Shown one piece after another: positions 35,313 through 44,848 of a stretch of 64,000 nucleotides of DNA. Positions within the stretch are counted from its first letter, which is position 1; every line of letters begins with the position of its first letter. The position numbers were made by a program, and so were the translations under genes. The notes below the pieces were generated by a model, which saw only the letters and a program-made list of their open reading frames with translations, had not been told where the DNA came from and did not search any database. Source of the stretch: Bacteroidota bacterium (GTDB lineage Bacteria > Bacteroidota > Bacteroidia > Bacteroidales > PUMT01); the NCBI GenBank assembly GCA_003554865.1, contig PWHJ01000122.1, positions 1 through 64,000 of the forward strand, in the 5' to 3' direction.

Positions 35313-36458
35313 ATGGGTAAATACGATCTTCCCGAAGGGTCTTTAATAAGTTTCATGAGTAATAAGGTTAAAAAAGAGGGGGGAATAAACCTTGCACAGG
35401 GCATCCCGGGGTTTGACCCTCCCCCGGAGTTACTCGATTCGCTTGAGTCGGTTGTACAAAAGCCGGTTCATCAGTATGCTCCGGGTACCGGCAATAATAC
35501 CCTTGTTGATCAGCTCACGGATTATTACTCAAAAGAAGGAAGCTTCAAAAGGGAGAACCTCCTTGTATGCACCGGGGCAACTGAAGCCATTACATTGCTT
35601 TATATCTACTTAAGCAATATTATAAAGGAGAACTACACCGTACTTGCATTTGATCCCGCATATGAAAGCTACAAGCATCTTCCCCGCATCTTCGGTCAAG
35701 GGTACATACCATTTCCCCTTGAAGATTACGAACATGTCGATTTTGAAAAACTGGAGAAAACCATTAAAACAGATAATGTAAAACTTGTATTCATTACATC
35801 CCCCGGCAATCCGCTGGGCAAAATCTGGTCGCGCGGGGAAATTGAAAAGTTAATTGATTTGTCCGAAAAGTATGGTTTTTACATAATTTTTGATGCGGTT
35901 TACAAAGACCTTTATTTTTCTGAAAAGCCCTATATGCCGTTTGAACACATCGGCGAACGCCTCTTTTATGTCAACAGCTTCTCAAAAAAATACTCCATTA
36001 CGGGCTGGCGAATAGGATACATGATCACATCGGCCAAACACATGGAAAAGATACGCTCCATACACGACTACACCCATTTGAGCAGTCCATCGCCCCTGCA
36101 ACATGCAATTGCCCTCTACAACAGTAAAAGCAATTTTGGAGAAGATTACCTTAAAAAAATGAGGGAAAGACTTGGCAATTCCTTCACTCTTTTAAAAAAT
36201 GCTTTGACCGGACTGGGCTTTTCCACGGCAAAAGCCGGCGGTGGTTACTTTATATGGACACAGCTTCCGGAGGAGTTTACAGATGATTTCAAGTTTGCAG
36301 TTGATCTTTATGAGAATAAAAAAGTGGCCGTCATACCGGGTGTACATTTCACAGGTAAAAGCCGCAGGTTCATACGCCTGAATTTTGCACGAAAAGAGGA
36401 TGAGCTCAAAGAAGCCATTGAAAGGCTGGAGGAATTCTGTCAAAACGGGAAAAGCTAG
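35313..36458 (+). CDS. Class I/II aminotransferase (YbdL/methionine-aminotransferase-like)
   Basis: A 381-aa PLP enzyme of fold type I, taken from the ATG at 35313; the 25 residues before it in the track are not family-like and overlap the pfk end. NLAQGIPGFDPP, HQYAPGTGN, VCTGATEAI, SPGNPLGKIWS and SFSKKYSITGWRIGY (schiff-base Lys225) are all present. The opening FMSNKVKKEGGINLAQG resembles the YbdL/kynurenine aminotransferase branch, so methionine or an aromatic amino acid is a likely donor. It overlaps the DUF2784 gene convergently by 4 bases. Confidence 0.88.
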   Translation: MGKYDLPEGSLISFMSNKVKKEGGINLAQGIPGFDPPPELLDSLESVVQKPVHQYAPGTGNNTLVDQLTDYYSKEGSFKRENLLVCTGATEAITLLYIYLSNIIKENYTVLAFDPAYESYKHLPRIFGQGYIPFPLEDYEHVDFEKLEKTIKTDNVKLVFITSPGNPLGKIWSRGEIEKLIDLSEKYGFYIIFDAVYKDLYFSEKPYMPFEHIGERLFYVNSFSKKYSITGWRIGYMITSAKHMEKIRSIHDYTHLSSPSPLQHAIALYNSKSNFGEDYLKKMRERLGNSFTLLKNALTGLGFSTAKAGGGYFIWTQLPEEFTDDFKFAVDLYENKKVAVIPGVHFTGKSRRFIRLNFARKEDELKEAIERLEEFCQNGKS

Positions 36459-36847
36459 CTTTCAGACCCCTTTTTTTTAATACGGTAATCCCTTATGTTA
36501 AGGATAATGGAGATAATAAGAGCCACGGCCAGTCCACCGGCTGTCAAAAAATCCGCCTGAGTTGATGTAAGCTCAATACCGGTTATCCTGTCTATCAAAT
36601 ACTGGGTATAAGATGCCGGCAGACCTCTTTCCCCGAGCCTGCGCAAAACCTGCCAGTGCCAGTCGGTTAACGGACAGTAGCCGATTCCGTAAAAAATTCC
36701 AAGTATAAACCACGAGCCCGCCGTAATAACCAGTGCAGCCAGGTTAAGCTTTCTCACCCGCTTCCATATCCAGCCTGTCATATTGAAAATGATAAGAAGC
36801 GTGTGAAAAAGTGTAAAAAACCAGTCCAGAACATTATAGATGCCCAT
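36455..36847 (-). CDS. DUF2784 membrane protein
   Basis: A 130-aa membrane protein with three to four hydrophobic segments (about 6-26, 36-56, 102-120). The conserved GYCPLTDWHWQVLRR motif between the second and third segments matches the CPLT signature of DUF2784, whose function is unknown. The C-terminus is basic (RDYRIKKKGSES). It stands alone on the minus strand between the aminotransferase and antiporter genes. Confidence 0.7.
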   Translation of the reverse strand: MGIYNVLDWFFTLFHTLLIIFNMTGWIWKRVRKLNLAALVITAGSWFILGIFYGIGYCPLTDWHWQVLRRLGERGLPASYTQYLIDRITGIELTSTQADFLTAGGLAVALIISIILNIRDYRIKKKGSES

Positions 36848-37074
36848 ATATGATAAAACTAATAAATTGATCTCGAATTGTTGCCATTTACAAAAAAAGT
36901 AAAACTGATCGGGGTGAAAATTTTTGAAAGAGTAAAAATTTTTTATTTTAGCCCTTTTATTTGACTAGCGGCCATTTTACAGGCCTTATTAAAAATGCAG
37001 TTTTTTGCAATGGTTCCGATACAGACTTTTAATTCGGCTATACTTGAAAAAATGCACCCGAAAAGCTAAAAAAT

Positions 37075-38490
37075 ATGGAATACGGCTGGCTCTCAATAAT
37101 CCCCCCGCTTCTTGCAATTATTCTGGCAATTGTAACCCGGCAGGTTTTCGTTTCCCTGTTCCTGGGCATACTTGCCGGCTGGGTAATTATATCGGACTGG
37201 AGCTTCTTTGAAGGCCTTGCCGCAAGCATACAATCCATTGTAGAGGTTTTTCAGGATCCGGCCAACACCAGGGTAATTATTTTCTGCGCCCTTATAGGTG
37301 CAATGATTACCCTTACCCAGCGAAGCGGGGGGGTAAAAGGTTTCGTTAACTGGCTTCACAACAGAAACATGGCTCAAACCCGCAGGGGTGCAGCCAGCCT
37401 TTCGGGTATAATAGGCTTCCTTATATTCATTGAATCAAGCATATGTTGCCTGATAGCCGGTTCAGTTTCCCGTCCGCTTTTTGAAAGGCTTAGAATATCA
37501 AGAGAAAAACTTGCGTACATTCTCGACTCCACCTCCGCTCCAAAATGTGTTCTTATCCCCCTTAATGCATGGGGAGCATATGTTATAGGGCTTCTTGAAA
37601 CCGAAGGACTTGACAATGCAGTACAGGTTTTTATACACAGCATACCCCTGAACTTTTATGCCATACTGGTAATAATAATGGTTGCCTTCTTTATTGTTAC
37701 TTTCATGGATTTCGGCCCTATGAAAAAAGCCGAGCAGCGTGCACTGAAGACGGGAAAGACCATTGCCGACAATTCGGTACCGATGGTATCGGAAGATGTT
37801 ACCTCCACCGAGCCTAAAGAAGGTATCCCCTACAGGGCGTTTAACATGCTGCTGCCTGTAATTACCATGATAGTTATGATGCCTGTGGGTCTTTACATAA
37901 CAGGCGACGGGAATATAATGGAAGGTACCGGTTCGACAGCAGTCCTGTGGTCGGTGCTGGCATCCATTGTAGTTGCAGGGGTCCTCCCCTTTGTACAGAA
38001 AATACTTTCATTCAGAGAGGTTTTTGACCTCACCCTTAAGGGGATAGGCGGTATGATGCCTCTTGCCATAGTAATGATACTGGCTTTTGCAATAGGCAAT
38101 GTGAGCCGGGAGCTGGGCACAGGAGTTTACGTTGCTTCAGTGGCTGATGAATTCCTGCACCCGGGATATATTGCTGCAATTATTTTCCTTACCTCTGCAT
38201 TTACCGCATTTTCAACCGGAACAAGCTGGGGGGTATTTGCCATTATGGTACCGATAGCCGTTCCAACAGCACTCGTTACAGGAGCAAGTATCCCGCTCTG
38301 CCTGGCCGCTGTACTTGGCGGGGGTGTTTTCGGAGATCATGTCTCCCCAATTTCCGACACAACACTTGTTTCTTCAATGGCATCGGCAAGCGATCACATC
38401 GATCATGTGCGGACTCAGTTGCCTTATGCGGTAATAGCGGCCCTGGGTGCCACATTGCTGTATATTGCCTTCGGCTTTATTCTTCACTAA
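37075..38490 (+). CDS. NhaC-family Na+/H+ antiporter
   Basis: A 471-aa transporter with 10-12 hydrophobic segments. The NhaC family is indicated by SLFLGILAGW near the start, the IFIESSICCLIAGSVSRPL and TSAPKCVLIPLNAWGAY region in the first half, and the AFSTGTSWGVFAIMVPIAVP plus FGDHVSPISDTT motif late in the chain, where charged residues bind cations. It could expel Na+ in exchange for H+ or an organic substrate. It lies some 10 kb from the Na+-pumping decarboxylase operon and may use its gradient. Direction and substrate are inferred. Confidence 0.87.
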   Translation: MEYGWLSIIPPLLAIILAIVTRQVFVSLFLGILAGWVIISDWSFFEGLAASIQSIVEVFQDPANTRVIIFCALIGAMITLTQRSGGVKGFVNWLHNRNMAQTRRGAASLSGIIGFLIFIESSICCLIAGSVSRPLFERLRISREKLAYILDSTSAPKCVLIPLNAWGAYVIGLLETEGLDNAVQVFIHSIPLNFYAILVIIMVAFFIVTFMDFGPMKKAEQRALKTGKTIADNSVPMVSEDVTSTEPKEGIPYRAFNMLLPVITMIVMMPVGLYITGDGNIMEGTGSTAVLWSVLASIVVAGVLPFVQKILSFREVFDLTLKGIGGMMPLAIVMILAFAIGNVSRELGTGVYVASVADEFLHPGYIAAIIFLTSAFTAFSTGTSWGVFAIMVPIAVPTALVTGASIPLCLAAVLGGGVFGDHVSPISDTTLVSSMASASDHIDHVRTQLPYAVIAALGATLLYIAFGFILH

Positions 38491-38518
38491 AAATCAGCAC
38501 CGGTAACCGCCATCATAC

Positions 38519-41431
38519 TTAAGAGCCTTTTGAAACTCTTGCAGGTTCCAGAAACTCTTTCCTGTAAGAATCAACAGGCTCGCAGGAACAGGTAAGGTTC
38601 TTGTCACCCCATGCCTCATCAACCCGGCTTACAGCAGGCCAAAGCTTGTTTTCGGTCACCCACCCCAGCGGGTATGCAGCCTTTTTACGACTGTAGGGTC
38701 GGTCCCAGTCATCAGAGGTTACAACCTCGGCAGTATGGGGAGCATTTTTGAGAACATTATTCTCCTTGTCAGCCTTGCCCTCCTTTATCTCCATCATTTC
38801 CCCGTATATGGTTATCATCGATTCAATGAAGCGGTTCAGCTCCTGAAGAGACTCGCTTTCGGTTGGCTCCACCATTAAAGTTCCGGGAACCGGAAATGAA
38901 CGTGTGGGTGCATGGAAACCATAGTCCATCAGCCTCTTGGCTATATCGCCCTCGGAAACTTTTATCTCCTGATCATTACGGAAATTCCGGCACTCAAGTA
39001 TCATTTCATGCGCCACAAAGCCGTTTTTGCCTTTATAAAGAGTTTTATAGTAATCCTTCAGTGCGACGGCAATATAATTTGCATTCAGTATAGCCAGCTT
39101 GGTAGCCTCTGTTAATCCGTCACCACCCATCATTTTAATAAATGCATGCGAAATGGGCAATATACTGGGGCTGCCGAAAGGAGAGGCTGAAATGGCGCTT
39201 GCCCCCTTACTTCCACCTGTTTCTACAACAGGATGCTGAGGCAGGTAGTCAGCTAGATGTTTGGCCACACCTATAGGACCGACACCGGGGCCGCCACCTC
39301 CGTGAGGTATTGCAAATGTCTTGTGCAAATTGAGATGACACACATCGGTTCCCTGAATTGCAAGGTCGGTGAGACCAACCTGGGCATTCATATTTGCACC
39401 GTCCATATATACAAGTCCGCCGTTCTCATGTATTATCCTGTTCATCTCCACTATATCCTCTTCGAAAACACCGTGTGTGGATGGATAGGTAACCATAAAT
39501 GCCGAAAGGTCATCTTTGTGGGCTTCAGCTTTTTTTCTCAGGTCATCAATATCCACATTGCCATTGTCATCACAATCAACCACAACCACCTTCATTCCGG
39601 CTGTAACTGCGCTTGCTGGATTAGTCCCGTGAGCCGAAGAAGGTATTAGACACACATTCCGGTGGTCTTCATTTCGGTTAATGTGGTATTGCCGTATAAC
39701 CATCAATCCTGCATACTCTCCGGCAGCACCCGAATTGGGCTGGAACGAGAATTTCTCCAGTCCGGTTATCTCAGCCAGATCGGCCTCCAGCTCGTCAATC
39801 AGCTGATAATAACCTTCGGCCTGGTCTTTCGGAACGAACGGATGTAGTCCGCCAAACTCAGGCCAGCTGAGAGACAAAAGCTCCGTGGCGGCATTAAGCT
39901 TCATGGTACAAGATCCCAGGGGAATCATAGAATGGGTTAGGCTGAAGTCTTTTCTCTCCAGCATCTTAATATACCTCATCAACTCGGTCTCAGAGCGATA
40001 CTTTTTAAAACACTCAAGTGTGAGAAAATCGCTTTCTCTTTCAAACTTTGAATCAATACAAATTTCGCCCACAAATTGGGTTAACCGGGGGGGCTTTTTC
40101 CCTGCAGCTTCAGCAAAAATTTTAAGAATAAGGTTCAAATCATAAACCTGGGTAGTTTCATCAACGCTTATACCAATAGTCTCATCGTCAATATAACGGA
40201 AGTTAACCTCATTTTCAAGGGCTGTCTTTTCAACCTGTGAAGCTTTAATTCCACCGGGCAGCTTGATTTTTAAAGTGTCAAAGAAATTCCTGTTTTCCTG
40301 GCTGTATCCGATTTTTTCCAATTCACTCGCCAAAGTACAGGCAGCATGATGAATATGGAGCGATATACGTTTTAATCCTTCAGCTCCGTGGTAAACGGCG
40401 TACATCCCTGCCATGCTGGCCAGCAAAGCCTGAGCCGTACATATATTGGATGTGGCACGCTCACGCTTAATATGCTGCTCGCGGGTCTGCAATGCCATCC
40501 TCAAAGCGTTCTTGCCCTGAGCATCAACTGATACACCTATAATGCGACCGGGAACATTACGCTTGAACTTTTCCAAAGTTGCAAAATATCCGGCATGCGG
40601 ACCGCCGTATCCCATAGGAATGCCCAGCCGCTGGGTGGAGCCCACAACAACATCTGCACCCCATTCGCCCGGGGGTGTAAGCAGTGTAAGGCTTAAAATA
40701 TCGGATATGACACCCACCATAATTTCTTTTTCCTTGGATTTTTTAACAAAATCCCTGTAGTCAACTATTTTGCCGTCGCCGGCCGGATATTGCAAAATAA
40801 GCCCGAAATAACTATCATCAAGCTCGGTTTCATTGTAGTCGCCAACAACAAGCTCTATTCCCAGTGGTATTGCACGGGTGCGGATCACCTCAAGGTTCTG
40901 GGGAAATATATTCTCATCCACAAAAAACTTATTCACATTATTTTTTACAGCTTTGCGCGAACGAGAATTAAACATCATGATCATTGCCTCGGCAGCCGAT
41001 GTTGCTTCATCAAGCAGCGAAGCATTGGCCAGCTCCATGCCTGTGAGATCCATAACCACGGTCTGAAAATTCAGTAGGGCTTCAAGCCGTCCTTGTGATA
41101 TCTCAGCCTGATATGGGGTATATGAGGTGTACCATACAGGGTTCTCGAGAATATTGCGCTTTATGACTGAAGGGAATATGGTATCATAATACCCCATCCC
41201 TATATATGTTTTATAAAGCTTATTCTTTGATGCAATTTGCCGGATTTTATTTAAATACTCATATTCGCTTATCCCTTCGGGCAGGTTAAGTGGCTTTTCA
41301 AGCCTAATCGATTGAGGAACGGTTTTATCGATAAGCTCATCAAGTGATCCGACTCCTATCTTGTCGAGCATGATAGTGATATCCTCCCCACGGGGTCCGT
41401 TGTGACGCGATGCAAATCTGTTAAGTGCCAT
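38519..41431 (-). CDS. gcvP: Glycine dehydrogenase (decarboxylating), P protein
   Basis: A 970-aa P protein of the glycine cleavage system, full length with both halves fused as in Gram-negatives. It opens with FASRHNGPRGEDI and the PLP-binding Lys lies at about 702 in HLNLHKTFAIPHGGGGPG, with SSAHGTNPAS upstream. It decarboxylates glycine and passes the aminomethyl group to the lipoyl H protein. gcvT and gcvH are not in the window, but a dihydrolipoyl dehydrogenase (L protein) is encoded at 58.5 kb. Confidence 0.96.
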   Translation of the reverse strand: MALNRFASRHNGPRGEDITIMLDKIGVGSLDELIDKTVPQSIRLEKPLNLPEGISEYEYLNKIRQIASKNKLYKTYIGMGYYDTIFPSVIKRNILENPVWYTSYTPYQAEISQGRLEALLNFQTVVMDLTGMELANASLLDEATSAAEAMIMMFNSRSRKAVKNNVNKFFVDENIFPQNLEVIRTRAIPLGIELVVGDYNETELDDSYFGLILQYPAGDGKIVDYRDFVKKSKEKEIMVGVISDILSLTLLTPPGEWGADVVVGSTQRLGIPMGYGGPHAGYFATLEKFKRNVPGRIIGVSVDAQGKNALRMALQTREQHIKRERATSNICTAQALLASMAGMYAVYHGAEGLKRISLHIHHAACTLASELEKIGYSQENRNFFDTLKIKLPGGIKASQVEKTALENEVNFRYIDDETIGISVDETTQVYDLNLILKIFAEAAGKKPPRLTQFVGEICIDSKFERESDFLTLECFKKYRSETELMRYIKMLERKDFSLTHSMIPLGSCTMKLNAATELLSLSWPEFGGLHPFVPKDQAEGYYQLIDELEADLAEITGLEKFSFQPNSGAAGEYAGLMVIRQYHINRNEDHRNVCLIPSSAHGTNPASAVTAGMKVVVVDCDDNGNVDIDDLRKKAEAHKDDLSAFMVTYPSTHGVFEEDIVEMNRIIHENGGLVYMDGANMNAQVGLTDLAIQGTDVCHLNLHKTFAIPHGGGGPGVGPIGVAKHLADYLPQHPVVETGGSKGASAISASPFGSPSILPISHAFIKMMGGDGLTEATKLAILNANYIAVALKDYYKTLYKGKNGFVAHEMILECRNFRNDQEIKVSEGDIAKRLMDYGFHAPTRSFPVPGTLMVEPTESESLQELNRFIESMITIYGEMMEIKEGKADKENNVLKNAPHTAEVVTSDDWDRPYSRKKAAYPLGWVTENKLWPAVSRVDEAWGDKNLTCSCEPVDSYRKEFLEPARVSKGS

Positions 41432-41481
41432 ATATGTGATAATTTAGTTAATACTTTGTTAAAACAAAAATTAAAAGTGAC

Positions 41482-41489
41482 CAAAAATA
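41482..41489 (-). promoter_or_regulatory. Promoter -7 element for gcvP
   Basis: TATTTTTG on the minus strand matches TAnnTTTG about 50 bases before the gcvP start. A TTTG lies 23 bases further upstream, slightly outside the usual spacing. Confidence 0.45.
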
Positions 41490-41573
41490 ACAAGAAGAAT
41501 TTTAGTTAAAAACAAAAATTATCATATTATGCAACACAAGGAAAGTTTTTCGCGACAGTTCAGTTTAAGCTTT

Positions 41574-42212
41574 TTACATCAAAAAAGGATTCTGGGCTTT
41601 TTCTCTGCCCACTGTTGTTTCGCCCCCGTGTCCCGGGAAGATCCTTACATCTTCCGGCAAGGTCAATATCTTTTCTTTAACTGACCTGATCAGTGTATTG
41701 TAATCCCCCCCAGGCAGGTCGGTCCTTCCTATTCCACCTGCAAAAATAAGATCCCCGGTAAGCACAAACTTCTGCTCTTCACTGTAAAGGGCAATACTTC
41801 CGGGAGAGTGTCCCGGCACATGCAGAACCTTCAGTTTTGAATCACCTGCAGAGAGTTGATCGTTATCTTTGAGGATTAATTGCGGCAATGGTGGTTTCTC
41901 CAACTCAAATCCAAACATAAGGGCATGTTCAGCGGCATTTTCAAGAAGGAAAAGATCATCACCATGGGCGGCAGCTTCCAGGTCGTATTTTTCATTCAGG
42001 AAAGCATTCCCGAGCAGATGGTCAACATGACAATGGGTGTTTACAATTTTGGAAGGCTTAAGACCCTTCTCCTCTATAAATCCCGTAATCTCGCCTCTCT
42101 CCTCATCTGACTGACAGCCGGGGTCAACTATAATACAACTGCCTGTTTTATCATACAATAAATATGTGTTCTCATGGAAGGGGTTAAATACAAAATGCTT
42201 TACTTTTATCAT
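41574..42212 (-). CDS. MBL-fold hydrolase (glyoxalase II-like)
   Basis: A 212-aa metallo-beta-lactamase-fold hydrolase. The zinc ligands are present as THCHVDH (59-65), HVPGHSPGS, GDLIFAGGIGRTDLPGG and FPGHGGETTVGREK. Length and motif order match the short glyoxalase II-like/YcbL group that hydrolyses thioesters such as lactoyl-glutathione or persulfide-type substrates. The true substrate is open. It lies 66 bases downstream of pcm on the same strand and may share its transcript. Confidence 0.87.
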   Translation of the reverse strand: MIKVKHFVFNPFHENTYLLYDKTGSCIIVDPGCQSDEERGEITGFIEEKGLKPSKIVNTHCHVDHLLGNAFLNEKYDLEAAAHGDDLFLLENAAEHALMFGFELEKPPLPQLILKDNDQLSAGDSKLKVLHVPGHSPGSIALYSEEQKFVLTGDLIFAGGIGRTDLPGGDYNTLIRSVKEKILTLPEDVRIFPGHGGETTVGREKAQNPFLM

Positions 42213-42278
42213 TGAGTTAAATTTTATCGTTTAACAAAAAAAACAGGTTCTTAATAAAGATTTAATCATATCTCTTGT

Positions 42279-42923
42279 CTAGAAAGATTTTCCCTTCAGC
42301 AGGGGAACAAAAACAAAATGGCCGTGCTCGGTTTTTTTATAATCATCGGCAGAGACCCTCTCTACTTTTGTCATCACCTGGGTGGAGCTGTCGCCCACAG
42401 GAACTACCATAACACCCCCCACCTTTAATTGCTCCTGAAGTTTTTCGGGAATTTCATAAGCACCTGCGGTCACTATTATCCTGTCAAAAGGGGCATAAGA
42501 GGGGAGACCTTCATAACCGTCACCGTAAAAAAAGTGAGGGTTGTATCCCAGCTCAGGCAAAAAAGACTGGGCTTTTAAAAAAAGTTCCCGTTGCCTTTCA
42601 ATAGTAAAAACTTTTGCACCCATTTCCAAGAGAATAGCCGCCTGGTATCCTGAACCTGTACCCACCTCCATAACCTTGTCATGGCGCTCAACCTCCAGAA
42701 GCTCCGTTTGGTAAGCAACAGTATACGGCTGAGAAATAGTCTGGTCACAACCTATGGGAAAAGCCTGGTCTTTATAGGCAAATTTCTCGAAACTGCTGTC
42801 CATGAACATATGTCTTGGAACACGCTCCATTGCCTGCAAAACCCTGGAATCTGAAATACCCTTGGCTTTTATCTCTTCAATTAGTTTTTTCCTTAATCCT
42901 TTATGGCGATAACTCTCTTCCAT
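42279..42923 (-). CDS. pcm: Protein-L-isoaspartate O-methyltransferase
   Basis: A 214-aa SAM-dependent methyltransferase that starts the repair of isoaspartyl residues in aged proteins. Features: VPRHMFMDSSFEKFAYKDQAFPIG, the substrate loop QTISQPYTVA, the SAM motif VMEVGTGSGYQAAIL and FDRIIVTAGAYEIP. Length is typical (about 210). It leads the minus-strand pair with the MBL hydrolase gene. Confidence 0.95.
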   Translation of the reverse strand: MEESYRHKGLRKKLIEEIKAKGISDSRVLQAMERVPRHMFMDSSFEKFAYKDQAFPIGCDQTISQPYTVAYQTELLEVERHDKVMEVGTGSGYQAAILLEMGAKVFTIERQRELFLKAQSFLPELGYNPHFFYGDGYEGLPSYAPFDRIIVTAGAYEIPEKLQEQLKVGGVMVVPVGDSSTQVMTKVERVSADDYKKTEHGHFVFVPLLKGKSF

Positions 42924-43030
42924 TTACTTAACGATCAATTTGGCCGGCCCGATAAAAGGGGAATATCAACTAACACCCCGACCCGGGTTAAACTATAATA
43001 TATTTTTTCGAATTAACTCTTCTTTTTTGG

Positions 43031-43038
43031 CAAAGATA
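43031..43038 (-). promoter_or_regulatory. Promoter -7 element for pcm
   Basis: TATCTTTG on the minus strand matches TAnnTTTG, giving a leader of about 100 nt. The same gap contains an inverted repeat AAAAGAG/CTCTTTT (about 43108-43134). Confidence 0.4.
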
Positions 43039-43200
43039 AAAGAACCTATAAAAATTTAATTGAGTAAGCCCAAAAAAGAATATCATCCCCAGGCATTTCA
43101 ATATAAAAAGAGTTGCTGATTGTTGCTCTTTTGACAATTTATGGTGATAACCGGTTAATAAATTAATAAATTTACCTTATACCTGTATTTTATAAATTAT

Positions 43201-43208
43201 TAGTTTTG
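43201..43208 (+). promoter_or_regulatory. Promoter -7 element fixing the start of the Gfo/Idh-like gene
   Basis: TAGTTTTG matches TAnnTTTG and overlaps the TTG start at 43206 used in the ORF track, so translation more probably begins at the ATG at 43224, only about 10 bases after transcription starts. Confidence 0.45.
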
Positions 43209-43223
43209 TATAAAAACCTCATT

Positions 43224-44147
43224 ATGATCGAAACAGGTATTATAGGTACAGCCCGCAAAGATCATATTTCTGCTTTTGAAAAGCATGAAGGTTTCAGGTT
43301 AGCCGGATACACGGAAGAGCAAAACTGGGAAAGGCCTTCGAAAGGGGTTAACCATTTCAGTTCTCAGCGCGAATTGCTTGATTATTGTGAGTGCCTGGTA
43401 TTCACCGGGAAAAACGGTTATGAAGGAGAAATACTTTACAATGCCGTAAAAAAATCCAAAGATATTTTTATTTGTGATATTGGCGGCTTTACTGAGCAAG
43501 AGATTAAAAACCTAATTAAGCTCAAAGATGAAGCAAAAGTCAATATACAATTCAGCCGGCTTGACAGTTTGACTCCTGCAGTCATTACAGCAAGAGAAAT
43601 TATCAAAGATCCCGTTTTCATTGAATTGACAAATACACTTCCTTTAACAGGCAATCAAAACTTTTCGCACCTTTTAGAAGATGAGCTTACCAGAATGCTG
43701 AATGTGCTCCTGCTGCTTGTCTCCTCAAATCATCACAGAGTGACAGTAAGATCGGCAATGTCAATGTCGGGCCAACCGCGCCTGATCAATATCCGCATTG
43801 ATTTTGACAACAATTGTGCCGCCTCACTTCTTATGTCTCCTTTAACAGAAAAGAGCCGCTTCAGCGCAAAAATTCACAGCACGGATCATTGCTGCACCCT
43901 TGAGTTGGCGAAGCCATATCTGAGAGTTGAAAAACTTATGTTTAAAGAATCCGGGGAAGCTTTTAAAAAAGTTATAACCCCTGTTCTGGAAAGCAGCTCT
44001 CAAATAATTGCCCGGGAAGTTGACTTTTTTTACAGCTCTATTTCCGGTAAAACTGTAAAAAACGGCAACATTGAAGATATCTGCAAGATTTTCTCCCTTA
44101 AGTCTGAAATTATGAAAAAGGCTGGAATATCGCCTCGCTTATCCTGA
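43224..44147 (+). CDS. Degenerate Gfo/Idh/MocA-like protein
   Basis: A 307-aa protein from the ATG at 43224. The N-terminal half reads like a Rossmann oxidoreductase of the Gfo/Idh/MocA family (TGIIGTARKDHISAFEKHEGFRLAGYTE, then a helix-strand pattern), and FSRLDSLTPAVITAREII matches the domain junction. The family's catalytic EKP is replaced by DIG (about 85-87) and the first glycine loop is GIIGTA, so classical dehydrogenase activity is unlikely. The C-terminal half is beta-rich. It may bind a nucleotide or act as a sensor. Monocistronic with its own promoter. Function unknown. Confidence 0.65.
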   Translation: MIETGIIGTARKDHISAFEKHEGFRLAGYTEEQNWERPSKGVNHFSSQRELLDYCECLVFTGKNGYEGEILYNAVKKSKDIFICDIGGFTEQEIKNLIKLKDEAKVNIQFSRLDSLTPAVITAREIIKDPVFIELTNTLPLTGNQNFSHLLEDELTRMLNVLLLLVSSNHHRVTVRSAMSMSGQPRLINIRIDFDNNCAASLLMSPLTEKSRFSAKIHSTDHCCTLELAKPYLRVEKLMFKESGEAFKKVITPVLESSSQIIAREVDFFYSSISGKTVKNGNIEDICKIFSLKSEIMKKAGISPRLS

Positions 44148-44221
44148 AAACATCTCTTTTGTTATGACCTGAAAATCTGTTTCCTGACTACTGAAATCAG
44201 AACATCCAACAAAAAAGAGTC

Positions 44222-44785
44222 TCACCCGGGTTTGAAGGCGAATATTTCAAGAGGCTTATAAACAGGTCCCGAAGGTCTCAGTATACTCTGATAAAAAACA
44301 AACTTATTTATTTCAACAGGGGTGAATTCAATGCTTTCAAACTTATCCAGCAGCTCTTCAAGTCCGCTTATACATTTTTTCCCCTTTATTCTCCCAAATG
44401 TCAAATGGGGGCGAAACTCCTTTGAATCCACAGGCAACTTTTCTTCCATCAAAAGACTGTCAACCTGGTACTTAAGGTTTGAAAGGGGTGTTGACTCCTT
44501 TAGCCCGAACCACAACACTCTCGGATTTTCAATACTTTTAAAAACACCTACCCCCTTTGGTTCTATAACAAAAGGCTTCCATAATGCCGCTACTTTTCTT
44601 AACTTATCAGAGAGGGAAGCTATTTGTGTGTCATTTAAATCGCCGATAAAAGCAAGGGTTATATGAAAGTTATCCGGTTTGACCCATTTTATCTGCTCAT
44701 TATTCAAACCCGACCGAAATTCCTCATAAACCCGGGAAATGTCAGGGCTTAGCTCTACGTCTATTGCAATGAAAACACGTTTCAT
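44222..44785 (-). CDS. thpR: RNA 2',3'-cyclic phosphodiesterase
   Basis: A 187-aa 2H phosphoesterase of the ThpR/LigT family, opening 2',3'-cyclic phosphates on RNA. The two catalytic HxT motifs are HITLAF (41-46) and HLTFGR (127-132). The ends MKRVFIAIDVELSP and QSILRPSGPVYKPLEIF fit the family. It is divergent from elbB with only about 60 bases between the likely starts. Confidence 0.9.
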   Translation of the reverse strand: MKRVFIAIDVELSPDISRVYEEFRSGLNNEQIKWVKPDNFHITLAFIGDLNDTQIASLSDKLRKVAALWKPFVIEPKGVGVFKSIENPRVLWFGLKESTPLSNLKYQVDSLLMEEKLPVDSKEFRPHLTFGRIKGKKCISGLEELLDKFESIEFTPVEINKFVFYQSILRPSGPVYKPLEIFAFKPG

Positions 44786-44848
44786 TTTTTTTTCTGTTAT
44801 TTATTCAATAATTTTATGCTAAATGTTAACCCTAAAAATAATAAGAAG

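Noticed and set aside
43108-43134. Inverted repeat AAAAGAG/CTCTTTT as a terminator
   Set aside because: It lies between divergent genes, where no transcript should end, and the stem is AT-rich with a 13-nt loop.
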